A DNA stretch of 64,000 nt. Source: Jejubacter calystegiae. GTDB lineage: Bacteria; Pseudomonadota; Gammaproteobacteria; Enterobacterales; Enterobacteriaceae. The stretch lies in contig NZ_CP040428.1 in assembly GCF_005671395.1 (NCBI RefSeq), positions 3,410,001 through 3,474,000 on the forward strand. Direction: 5' to 3'. Both the position numbers and the translations under genes were made by a program. The notes below the pieces were generated by a model. It saw only the letters and a program-made list of their open reading frames with translations. It made no database searches and was not told the origin of the DNA. Below, piece by piece: positions 1 to 7,961 of the stretch. The stretch's first letter is position 1. The number at the start of each line of letters is the position of its first letter.

Positions 1-2330
1 CTATCGTCGATGGCGACGGTAAGGATCTCTCTAACGGGGGCAGCAGCAAAGCCAACCCTATCGACTTCCGTGGCGAGAACGCCACCCCGGGCGATACCGT
101 GATTGTCTATGATGGTGATACGCCTGTCGGCAGCGTGATTGTCGGTGAAGACGGTAGTTGGCATATTCCTGTTACCCTGCCGGAAGACGGTCAGGAACAC
201 GATCTGAGCGTGGGAGTAACCGATCCCGCCGGTAACCAGAGCGCTCGTACTCCAGGGGTGGGGATTGGCTATGATACTACTCCGCCTGCTGCGCCGAATC
301 CGGCGGATATGACCGTGACCGACGGTACTGGTCAGGACCTTTCTGCGGGTGGTAACACCAAAACTAACCCGATTGATTTCCGTGGTGAGAATGCTGAGCC
401 GGGCGCTACCGTCATTGTCTATGACGGCGATAAGCCGGTGGGGAGCGTGATTGTCGGTGATGATGGAACCTGGCATATTCCGGTAGATCTTGATACCGAT
501 GGCAGACACGATCTGAGCGTGGGTTTTACCGATCCGGCAGGCAATGAAAGCGATCGTTCACCGGCCTATGATGTGGGTTTTTATGAAAATCCGCCGCTGG
601 CGCCAAATGCGGACGATATCTCGATAGTTGATGGTAACGGCAAAGAGCTGAATCCGGGTGATGATACTAATAGCAACCCCGTGACTGTTAGCGGCTCTGG
701 TGGGCGCCCTGGAGATGCGGTAATCATCTATGATGGAGCCAATGAGATTGGTCGTGGCGTGGTCGGCGATAACGGCGAGTGGCGTGTACCGGTCACCTTA
801 TCGGATGAACGAGACTACGATCTGAGCGTGGGTTATGAAGACCCGATGAATACCGCCGGTCCTGCCACTTCGCCGGTGGTGATTGGCTACGATGTCACAC
901 CGCCGGCTGACCCCACCAACGTGATGATTGAGGATGCTAACGGCAAAGATCTGAGCGCCGGCGGCTATACCAATGCCAATCCGGTTAGTTTCAGCGGTAG
1001 CGGGGAAGAGGGAGATATCGTTATTATTCGCGATGCCAGTGGCAATGAGCTTGGGCGTGGCGTGGTGGATGATAAAGGGCAGTGGCAGGTGCCGGTCACG
1101 ATGCCGTCTACGGGCGATATCAATGTTAATGTGGGATTTGAAGACAGCGCGGGTAATCAGAGCGGAACCACGCCGCCGGTCGATCTTGGTTATAACAGCA
1201 CGCCGCCTTCAACGCCGGTGGTAACGCTGGACAATAACGATCCGACCCTGTCTGGTGCTCCTGGCAGCCTGCAGCCGGGTGATAACGTTGAGATTTTTGA
1301 CGGTACCACCTCACTGGGCAATGCCACGATTAATCCGGATGGTAGCTGGAGCTGGACGCCGCCTGCGACTATAGCCGATGGTGACTATCAGTTTATTGCT
1401 AAAGTTACCGATAAATACGGTAATACCAGTGCGGATTCCAAAGTGGTGGCATATAGCTCTGATACTACCGTCTGGGATTTTGACGACTCCAGCAATCCTG
1501 GCTGGACGATATCAGATGCTTATAGTCAGGCAGGTATGGGAAATGCCTTTCAAAGTGGGGCGTTCTTTGCCAATACGTTATATCATGATGGTCAATATGC
1601 TGATGATGTCCTTTATAAAGAAATTAATCTTGTAAAAGGGCAAACTTATACATTCTCTTTTGACGCATGGAGTAATAGCCCTGGCATTAATGACTCTGCA
1701 CTTGGAATAATGCTCGATGGGAAAATTTTGCTGAATGCCGAAATTATTTCTGAAACGACCCCTAAGACTATTACTGTGACATTTGTTGCTCAAAACGATG
1801 GGCCAGCCAAATTGTCCATTTTTAATGGACAGGAAAAAGAATATGGCAACGACTTCTGGATTGATAACCCGACGATTAATCAGAAAGGTCCAACATCAGG
1901 TAATGTGATTAGTGGTGGACTTGGAATTAACTCGCAGGATGACGAAGCCTTCACCCAAACTGGCCACAAACTGCTGTTAAACCAGGATGAAGCAGTCCTG
2001 GATCTGTCCAAAGTGGCTGACCAGGTGCAGGACGTGAATAGCGTCTCGCTGGAAGGGCATGGGGCCAATACCCTGAATATCAGTATTAACGATGTGCTGA
2101 CCCTGGGGAAAGAGGATCTCTATTTCCAGGATGGCAGTAAGCAGATGATGATTAATGGTGATAAGGAAGATACCGTTAATCTTGAATCTATTAATGGCGA
2201 CAGGGGCATCGAAAACTGGAACTCATTGGGTGAAGTGAACGTTAACGGTACCGTCTATAACGTTTACCAGAGCGATAATCACGATGTAGAGCTGCTGATT
2301 CAACAGGGAATTCAGATTCAGCAGCAGTAA
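1..2330 (+). CDS. Large repeat adhesin, BapA/Ig-like family, C-terminal part (5' end outside window)
   Basis: The reading frame is open from base 3, so only the last 776 or so residues are present and the true start lies upstream. Residues from the edge to about 480 are tandem Ig-like repeats of 100-104 residues, each with a PPAAPNPAD-like linker, a NPIDFRGENA-like strand, a VIVYDGD strand and a DLSVGFTDPAGN strand; the DNA period is 300-312 bp. Next comes a shorter Ig-like unit, then (bases about 1,470-1,880) a beta-sandwich, carbohydrate-binding-like module beginning WDFDDSSNPGW and ending NDFWIDNPTI, clearly more AT-rich than its flanks. The last 140 residues (LDLSKVADQVQDVNS, LEGHGANTLNISINDVL) are the terminal domain usual in type I-secreted enterobacterial adhesins. 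Inferred role: cell-surface adhesion or biofilm. No type I secretion gene is visible here; these would be expected upstream. An intrinsic terminator follows at 2,361. Confidence 0.85.
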   Translation, partial: IVDGDGKDLSNGGSSKANPIDFRGENATPGDTVIVYDGDTPVGSVIVGEDGSWHIPVTLPEDGQEHDLSVGVTDPAGNQSARTPGVGIGYDTTPPAAPNPADMTVTDGTGQDLSAGGNTKTNPIDFRGENAEPGATVIVYDGDKPVGSVIVGDDGTWHIPVDLDTDGRHDLSVGFTDPAGNESDRSPAYDVGFYENPPLAPNADDISIVDGNGKELNPGDDTNSNPVTVSGSGGRPGDAVIIYDGANEIGRGVVGDNGEWRVPVTLSDERDYDLSVGYEDPMNTAGPATSPVVIGYDVTPPADPTNVMIEDANGKDLSAGGYTNANPVSFSGSGEEGDIVIIRDASGNELGRGVVDDKGQWQVPVTMPSTGDINVNVGFEDSAGNQSGTTPPVDLGYNSTPPSTPVVTLDNNDPTLSGAPGSLQPGDNVEIFDGTTSLGNATINPDGSWSWTPPATIADGDYQFIAKVTDKYGNTSADSKVVAYSSDTTVWDFDDSSNPGWTISDAYSQAGMGNAFQSGAFFANTLYHDGQYADDVLYKEINLVKGQTYTFSFDAWSNSPGINDSALGIMLDGKILLNAEIISETTPKTITVTFVAQNDGPAKLSIFNGQEKEYGNDFWIDNPTINQKGPTSGNVISGGLGINSQDDEAFTQTGHKLLLNQDEAVLDLSKVADQVQDVNSVSLEGHGANTLNISINDVLTLGKEDLYFQDGSKQMMINGDKEDTVNLESINGDRGIENWNSLGEVNVNGTVYNVYQSDNHDVELLIQQGIQIQQQ

Positions 2331-2360
2331 TTCGTCGCACGCATTTCCTCTCTTTATGCA

Positions 2361-2390
2361 AAGCCCCCGTATTGATGGGGGCTTTTTTTG
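2361..2390 (+). terminator. Intrinsic terminator of the adhesin gene
   Basis: An 8-bp stem AAGCCCCC / GGGGGCTT (2,361-2,368 and 2,377-2,384) with an 8-base loop runs into a T tract. It separates the adhesin from the next gene. Confidence 0.9.
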
Positions 2391-2507
2391 CGTTCTGGTC
2401 CTGAAAACAAGACCCGGCCTGGCTTCCTTTCCTTAATGTTGGTTCAGAATTTGCGGGCATGGCCGGTTGCCGGTGTGCAGACTTTATCTGATTAGGAGCA
2501 TCTTTAA

Positions 2508-3494
2508 ATGCAATACTATGGGTTCGAGGATTCGACTCACCAGGAGTCCCGGCCATTCACCGCCGCCTGGGGGGGGCATGAATGGCTAAGCCGTGACGGC
2601 GAATTCATTGATGAAGAAGAGCGTGCCAGCCGTATGGCGGGCGCTAACAGCCACTCACGGGCAATCTATACCGGTACTGATGTCAGCCACGAGTTGGTTT
2701 ACCTGGTGAATGAGGAGCCGCTGATTTGGGGTTATGAAGCGCTATCCGATACCAGTGACGCGACGATGCCGGCTACCGCCAGCGACGAATGGCCTGATGC
2801 ACCGGCCAGTATCATTACCGGAATTTCGCTATCCACCCCGAGCGTCGCCGAACCGATAAACCACTGGCAAAACGATGACACTACCCAATCCTCCGATGGT
2901 AATACCGGGGCCGAAGGTAAGCCACAAATCATCGTTCAGGATCCCGGTCAGGATATGGCTGAACTCACCAGTGATCTGATGTCGTTTCAGGTTGAAATGT
3001 TGAACGGAAACATCCCGGATGAGCAGCAGGAGCCAACCGCAGCAGGCGACGATAAGACCGAATACGAAGGCATGACCCGATCGAACAGCGATCCTGAACC
3101 GGGGGAAGATGCCTTGCACGACGAATCGCGAACTTTCCATGGACAGTCGATAGATGATGCCGTTACGACGCAGCAGGACGACGGCCATAGCCCGAACACC
3201 CCGTTTGCGGTGTCCGGCCTGAACGATATCGCTTCGCCGCTTATCGATGAGCTGCTGTTGAGCGCTGAGCCTGGGCTATTCGCGACAGGGGTTCAGCAGG
3301 AAATCGTGCCGGAATCCGGTCTACGTTTTACCCTGGCGGAGCTGGTGGGCGCACAGGGGGAAAGCAGTTGGAACACTTTTAGCGATACTGCGATCAGTGG
3401 TGTTGAGATGAGCGTGTACGACCTGGCACCGGTAGCGCTGGACCATGAACTATTTTGCGCTGCCGGTGAATATCACCATTCCTCCCCGGGGTGA
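2508..3494 (+). CDS. Unrecognised acidic protein, 328 aa
   Basis: I do not recognise this protein. The start is supported by AGGAG nine bases upstream of the ATG. It has no signal peptide and no hydrophobic helix. The body is strongly acidic and low in complexity (rich in D, E, S, T, G, P), which suggests an extended or disordered chain; only the last 120 or so residues (from about LNDIASPLIDELLLS) have enough hydrophobic residues to fold. It sits 178 bp after the adhesin and behind that gene's terminator, so it needs its own promoter. The next gene is a cytochrome b561. It could be a secreted or surface accessory protein of the adhesin locus, or a decayed adhesin fragment; the sequence does not decide. 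It is probably a real gene because of its length and ribosome site. Confidence 0.6.
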   Translation: MQYYGFEDSTHQESRPFTAAWGGHEWLSRDGEFIDEEERASRMAGANSHSRAIYTGTDVSHELVYLVNEEPLIWGYEALSDTSDATMPATASDEWPDAPASIITGISLSTPSVAEPINHWQNDDTTQSSDGNTGAEGKPQIIVQDPGQDMAELTSDLMSFQVEMLNGNIPDEQQEPTAAGDDKTEYEGMTRSNSDPEPGEDALHDESRTFHGQSIDDAVTTQQDDGHSPNTPFAVSGLNDIASPLIDELLLSAEPGLFATGVQQEIVPESGLRFTLAELVGAQGESSWNTFSDTAISGVEMSVYDLAPVALDHELFCAAGEYHHSSPG

Positions 3495-3607
3495 GGACGA
3501 TGAAGCCTGTCGACATTCACGTCAGGCGAATACCGGGCTCCTGATTCCCCTGTGGCTCCGCAAGAGGCCACATTCTTTAGATTTTCATGTTTACAGAGTT
3601 AAAGAGA

Positions 3608-4135
3608 ATGCAAACTTATTCTACGGCGGCGATACGCTACGATTTGTTTTCACGTGTTTTACACTGGCTGGTGGCAGGCATCATTATTTACGCAATGTGT
3701 ATGGGATATATTCTGCATGCGCTGGAAGGAACCCGCTGGTTTAATATTTTTTCGGTTTTTAATATGTCTCTCGGTACCATAGCGACGCCAATTATGCTGG
3801 TGCGCTTTACCTGGCGTTTCTTCCGTCCGTCGGTTCCTTATCCGGCAAGTTTCTCTCCACGCAAAAAACAACTGGTGGTATTTATCCATGAGATATTTTA
3901 CCTGACCATTCTGGTGGTGCTGGTTAGCGGTTTTTTGATGCTGGAGAAAGATTATCATCTGTTTGGACTGCTTCATATTTCCCAGCCGATAAATGTCAGT
4001 GAAATTAATGCGTTTTTCTTTCAGGTACATCGCTACAGTTGCATTCTGCTCGGCGCAATTCTGCTGGGGCATGTGGCCGCCGTCATTAAATATATGCTCG
4101 GCGGTCAGCGTGACGTTGTAAAACGGATGCTGTGA
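3608..4135 (+). CDS. Cytochrome b561 family protein, 175 aa
   Basis: This is a four-helix inner-membrane b-type cytochrome of the CybB/YodB family. These proteins bind two haems through conserved histidines and pass electrons between quinol and periplasmic partners. Candidate haem ligands are in LHWLVAG (helix 1), IHEIFYL (helix 3), VHRYS and GHVAAV (helix 4). The ATG at 3,608 gives 175 residues, matching E. coli CybB (176), and has a purine-rich GAGTTAAAGAGA stretch in front; an upstream in-frame ATG at 3,587 has none. The partner is unknown. It lies between the adhesin region and the first sensor kinase, and could supply redox input to the kinase, but that is speculation. Confidence 0.85.
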   Translation: MQTYSTAAIRYDLFSRVLHWLVAGIIIYAMCMGYILHALEGTRWFNIFSVFNMSLGTIATPIMLVRFTWRFFRPSVPYPASFSPRKKQLVVFIHEIFYLTILVVLVSGFLMLEKDYHLFGLLHISQPINVSEINAFFFQVHRYSCILLGAILLGHVAAVIKYMLGGQRDVVKRML

Positions 4136-4270
4136 GGCTTTTTGATACCGACTGAGCCCACCGATTAATCGTGTCTTATCGCGGGTGAGCTGTACAGACA
4201 GCAGGCAGTTCACCCGTCCACCATTTAGCCGCTGCAGGGAAATATCCCGTTTAAAACCGGAGGGATTCTG

Positions 4271-4354
4271 ATGGTGATATCACGCCGGAATGGCGCTGCT
4301 GCTGGCCTGTTTATTTCGCCGCTTAATGACCAGACGGCTGATCGGGGAAGGTGA
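4271..4354 (+). CDS. Possible 27-codon leader peptide before the sensor kinase
   Basis: A short frame with a strong ribosome site (GGAGGG, six bases before the ATG) encodes 27 residues starting MVISRRNGAAAG and stops one base before the kinase ATG at 4,356. The stop-A-ATG arrangement is typical of translational coupling. The peptide resembles nothing I know and may exist only to deliver ribosomes to the kinase start. Confidence 0.35.
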   Translation: MVISRRNGAAAGLFISPLNDQTADRGR

Positions 4355-4355
4355 A

Positions 4356-7244
4356 ATGAAACGCGGTAGTGCAATAAGTATTACGCTGCTTGCACTGTGG
4401 GTGCTGCTGCTCTCAGGCGCGACGGCACGGGCAGCGGGTCTGCCGCTACAGCTGGCGCCGCGTATGGTGGTGAATCCGCCCGCGCTGTTTCTGTCGCCCC
4501 CGGTCAGTCGCTGGTTACAAAACCATTCTCGTATTAATGTCGGGATATGGGGGCCTTCACAACCGCCGGTCACCCTGTGGATGGAGCGGGGCCAACTGGC
4601 GGGTATTGATGCTGATTATCTGGCGGTGATTGAATCCGCGCTTAACCTGCATTTTAATTTGCGCTATTTCGCCACCCGGGAGCAGGCCATCGCGGCCCTG
4701 AATCGCGGCGATATCGCCATGCTGGCAGTCTGGCGACCGGAGCTGGAAAGCGATGGGCGGGTCGCGGCCTCGGCGGCGTGGCTACAGGACAGCGCCGTGA
4801 TCGTCAGCGCCTCCGCCGCCCACGTTCGGCTGCGGGATATCGATATGGGGTTGTTTGCGCTAATGCGGGGTCAGGATCCGAACCCTGATCCTGACGGACC
4901 TTCGCCCCGGGCGTTTCAGGATTACTATCACGCTATTCAGTCGGTGTCATCGGGGCAGGCGCAGGCCGTGGCGCTTAATCATATTACCGCTCGCTACCTG
5001 ACCCGCGACGGTCAGGCGGATAACGTCTGGTTGATTCCGGAACGGGATCTGGGCGCCATCAATTTCAGCTTTGGCGTTAATCGCGACGCGCCGCATTTGC
5101 TGACCGCGATTGATGAGGTATTGCGGCGGCTGTCGCTGGTCAGCCGCCTGCGCATTATTCACGGCTGGGGCGTGGACAGCGACGAAGAGCAGACAGCCCG
5201 GCGCCTGAGTCTGACCGCGGCGGAGCGCCGCTGGTTGCAGCAGCACCAGCCGATAACGGTGATCCTCGATGCGCGCCGCGCGCCGTTCAGTTTTATCAAT
5301 CCCCAGGGGCAGCCGGACGGGCTGGCCGTCCGGCTGCTGGAGCTACTGAACGACCAGTTCGGGATGGTATTGCAGTACCAAATCGCCAGCGATGACGAGG
5401 CGCTGGAGCAGCTTAAAAGGCGTTATCCCCAGGCGATGCTCAGCCATGCCCTGAGCGTGCCCGGCGAAGGCGAAGCGGCTCAGGCGACGCTGCGAACCGG
5501 TGCGCCCTGGCTGATTACCCCGGCAGTGCTGATGATGGCGCGTGACTATGAAAAACCGCTGTCGCTACACGATCTGGACGGCGAAAAGATCGCCATTGAG
5601 CAGCATAATCCGCTGTTGCCGTGGCTGGAGACCTGGTACCCGCTGTTACAACTGGTGCCGGTACCCAGCCTGAGTGTTGCCATGGAGCAGTTGCGCGCCC
5701 GCCAGGTGCGCGGCGCCATCGCCTCGCAGTTTACCGCCCGTTACTACCTGCAGCGGGAGGGCGAAGGGGGGCTTTACCAGGCGCTGTCGCTGCCTGTTAA
5801 GCCGCTAAATGTCGGTTTCGCCTTTCCCCAGGGGGAAGCCGAAGCCCGGTCGATAATGGATAAGGCGCTGCAGCAGATTTCCCCCCAGCGCCTGCTAACG
5901 CTGGCGGGTGCCTGGCGCGAAGCCCCTGCGGCGGCCCCGTCGCCGATACTGCCGCTGCCCTCTTCAGAAGCGGTGTTCGCGACTCTGGCGGGCATTGTTC
6001 TGCTGGTGGCTCTGTTTGCCTTGTGGATTAAACAGTTACGCCACCGGGTGCGGGCGTTCGCCGAACGCCTGCAAACCACCCAGACCCTGATGGCGCAACT
6101 GGAAGCAGCGAAATCGGAAAACGAACAGACCCTGCGAGCCCATAACGCTTTTATGAAGAGCATGGGCCATGAAGTGCGTACGCCGCTTAATGCCGTGATC
6201 GGGCTGCTGGAACTGGAGCTGGCGGCGCTGCGTCGCCGGGGCGGGGGTAACGGCAATATCCAGACAGCATGGGAGTCAGCCTGTGCGCTACTCTCAAGGG
6301 TCGAGGATGTGTTCGATATTTTTCGCGCCGAGGCACGCGACGACCAAAGTAGTATGCGGACAGTGGATATGCCCTCTCTGCTGCACAGTATCGTGGCGCT
6401 CTACCAGCAGCAGGCGGAAGAGAAGGGGCGCCAGATTCGGGTGGATAACGCGCTACCGTCGCCGCTATTCGAATGCGACCCGCTGCTGCTGATTCGTATT
6501 GTCTCCAGCCTGTTGCGTAATGCCATTCGCCATACCGGGCGGGGCGATATCACTGTGGCGGTTTACCAGGGGCAGCGTCTGGAAGACGGGCGCCTGCCGC
6601 TGGTGATTGAGGTGGGCGATAGCGGTGAGGGCATCGCCGCACCGGAGCGGGTGCTGAACGGTACCGAAGCGCAGGCGCATCTCCAGGCGCAAACCGGGTT
6701 CAGCCTGGCGGTCTGCCGCCGTATGGCCCGGAGTGCCGACGGCGATCTGACTCTTGAAAGCACCGTCGGGAAAGGCACTACGGTCTGCCTGCATCTTAGC
6801 CTGCACCCGGCCCGGGTCGCTCAGCCGCAGCCTGCTTCCGATGGCGCCTGCGTATTGATTGTCGAAGATTATCCGCCCGCCCGCTGGCTGTTGCGCCAGC
6901 AGCTAAACGATTTACGGCGTGAAGTGTTGATCGCCAGCAACGGCCAGGAGGGGCTGACGCTGTGGCAGCAGCGACGTCAGGAGATTGGTCTGGTGATTAC
7001 CGACTGCACCATGCCGGTGATGGATGGCTTCGCCATGACCCGGCGGATTCGCGAACAGGAAAGGGCACAACGGCTGGCGCCGGTACCCATTCTTGGGCTG
7101 ACGGCGATGAGCCGCTATGACGCTGCCCGGGATTGCTTTGCTGCTGGAATGAACGAATGTCTGACCAAGCCCATTGCCCCCGATACCCTGGCGCGATGTC
7201 TGGCGCGCTACCCAGGGCCGGGCAGTGATGTGTCCCCTGGCTGA
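4356..7244 (+). CDS. EvgS/BvgS-type hybrid sensor kinase, 962 aa, without HPt domain
   Basis: Start chosen at 4,356 because GGGGAAGG lies just upstream and the product begins with a proper signal peptide (KRGSAISITLLALWVLLLSGATARA). Order: two periplasmic solute-binding-type (SBP_bac_3, Venus flytrap) domains to about residue 520; one membrane helix near 540-560 (LAGIVLLVALFALWI); a coiled linker; HisKA with phospho-acceptor His605 in GHEVRTPLN; an HATPase; and a receiver with Asp883 in ITDCTMPVMDG. The N box (LLRNAIRHT) and G1 (DSGEGI) are present, but G2 reads QTGFSLAV where GTGLGLA is usual, so two glycines of the ATP lid are lost. The protein ends after the receiver, unlike EvgS and the other kinase of this window, which have an HPt. 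A regulator gene follows after 105 bp. ATP binding may be weak, or phosphoryl transfer may use another protein's HPt. Confidence 0.88.
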   Translation: MKRGSAISITLLALWVLLLSGATARAAGLPLQLAPRMVVNPPALFLSPPVSRWLQNHSRINVGIWGPSQPPVTLWMERGQLAGIDADYLAVIESALNLHFNLRYFATREQAIAALNRGDIAMLAVWRPELESDGRVAASAAWLQDSAVIVSASAAHVRLRDIDMGLFALMRGQDPNPDPDGPSPRAFQDYYHAIQSVSSGQAQAVALNHITARYLTRDGQADNVWLIPERDLGAINFSFGVNRDAPHLLTAIDEVLRRLSLVSRLRIIHGWGVDSDEEQTARRLSLTAAERRWLQQHQPITVILDARRAPFSFINPQGQPDGLAVRLLELLNDQFGMVLQYQIASDDEALEQLKRRYPQAMLSHALSVPGEGEAAQATLRTGAPWLITPAVLMMARDYEKPLSLHDLDGEKIAIEQHNPLLPWLETWYPLLQLVPVPSLSVAMEQLRARQVRGAIASQFTARYYLQREGEGGLYQALSLPVKPLNVGFAFPQGEAEARSIMDKALQQISPQRLLTLAGAWREAPAAAPSPILPLPSSEAVFATLAGIVLLVALFALWIKQLRHRVRAFAERLQTTQTLMAQLEAAKSENEQTLRAHNAFMKSMGHEVRTPLNAVIGLLELELAALRRRGGGNGNIQTAWESACALLSRVEDVFDIFRAEARDDQSSMRTVDMPSLLHSIVALYQQQAEEKGRQIRVDNALPSPLFECDPLLLIRIVSSLLRNAIRHTGRGDITVAVYQGQRLEDGRLPLVIEVGDSGEGIAAPERVLNGTEAQAHLQAQTGFSLAVCRRMARSADGDLTLESTVGKGTTVCLHLSLHPARVAQPQPASDGACVLIVEDYPPARWLLRQQLNDLRREVLIASNGQEGLTLWQQRRQEIGLVITDCTMPVMDGFAMTRRIREQERAQRLAPVPILGLTAMSRYDAARDCFAAGMNECLTKPIAPDTLARCLARYPGPGSDVSPG

Positions 7245-7349
7245 TCACGCATGATTCACAGACCCGGCCTGGATATTTATCACTCAATTTTATGAGAGAG
7301 TGCGTCTGCTCTGCGGCCCGTACTTTTATGACATAAGGAATTAAGGTTT

Positions 7350-7961
7350 ATGCGTGTCATTCTTTTCGATAGCCATCCGTTAATGCTGGCTGGCTTAACC
7401 AGTGTGATGACCGGGAGAAAACATCAGGTTGTTTCCGCCACCGCGTCGGCGCAGGATTTTATTTTTAATATTATTCGCTACAAACCCGATCTGGCGATAT
7501 TCGATCCTATGTCCCTGACTCACAGCGATCTCGATAAATTGTGTCAGTTGAAAGCGATCCTGGGTTCGTTAAAACTGTTTGCCTATGCCGGAAGCGATAG
7601 CGCTTTTTTTATATTGCGCAGTTTGCAAATGGATATTCAGGGCTATCTGAGCAAGGCCTGTAATCTCAATGTGCTCCAGTTTGTAATGAGTAAAATCGAA
7701 GACGATGACGCGGTGGTGATTCGCTCCTCGCCGGAGAATCACTCCCGGGTTTACCGGGATATGGCGCTGATTGAATCCTTAACCGGCCGGGAAATGCAGG
7801 TGCTGCGTTACCTGGCGGCGGGCAAGAACAATAATGCGATCGCACGGGAGTTATTACTCAGTAATAAAACGGTCAGTACCTACCGCCGTAATATTATGAA
7901 TAAGATGGTGACCCGTAATGTCAGCGATGTGGTGGATTTTGCGGTACGTAATGGCTTTTAA
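7350..7961 (+). CDS. NarL/FixJ-type response regulator with atypical receiver, 203 aa
   Basis: A receiver domain (1-120) and a LuxR-type helix-turn-helix (about 141-203, LTGREMQVLRYLAAG ... NKTVSTYRRNIMNK) make this a DNA-binding regulator of the EvgA/BvgA/FimZ class. The receiver is unusual: the acidic pair is D7-S8 instead of D-D, and the position of the conserved Thr/Ser is Ala80 (FAYAGSD). The phospho-acceptor Asp52 (IFDPMS) and Lys102 (LSKAC) are kept. It follows the hybrid kinase on the same strand and is its likely partner; the 105 bp gap leaves room for a separate promoter. Its stop codon overlaps that of the convergent second kinase gene. It may act partly without phosphorylation. 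Confidence 0.88.
   Translation: MRVILFDSHPLMLAGLTSVMTGRKHQVVSATASAQDFIFNIIRYKPDLAIFDPMSLTHSDLDKLCQLKAILGSLKLFAYAGSDSAFFILRSLQMDIQGYLSKACNLNVLQFVMSKIEDDDAVVIRSSPENHSRVYRDMALIESLTGREMQVLRYLAAGKNNNAIARELLLSNKTVSTYRRNIMNKMVTRNVSDVVDFAVRNGF

Noticed and set aside
1-1200. Regular DNA repeats at the left edge as a possible CRISPR array or mobile repeat
   Set aside because: The period of about 300-312 bp is in frame and encodes Ig-like domains of an adhesin.
4290-4355. Upstream extension of the first sensor kinase
   Set aside because: The 22 extra residues would precede the signal peptide; the ATG at 4,356 has the better ribosome site.
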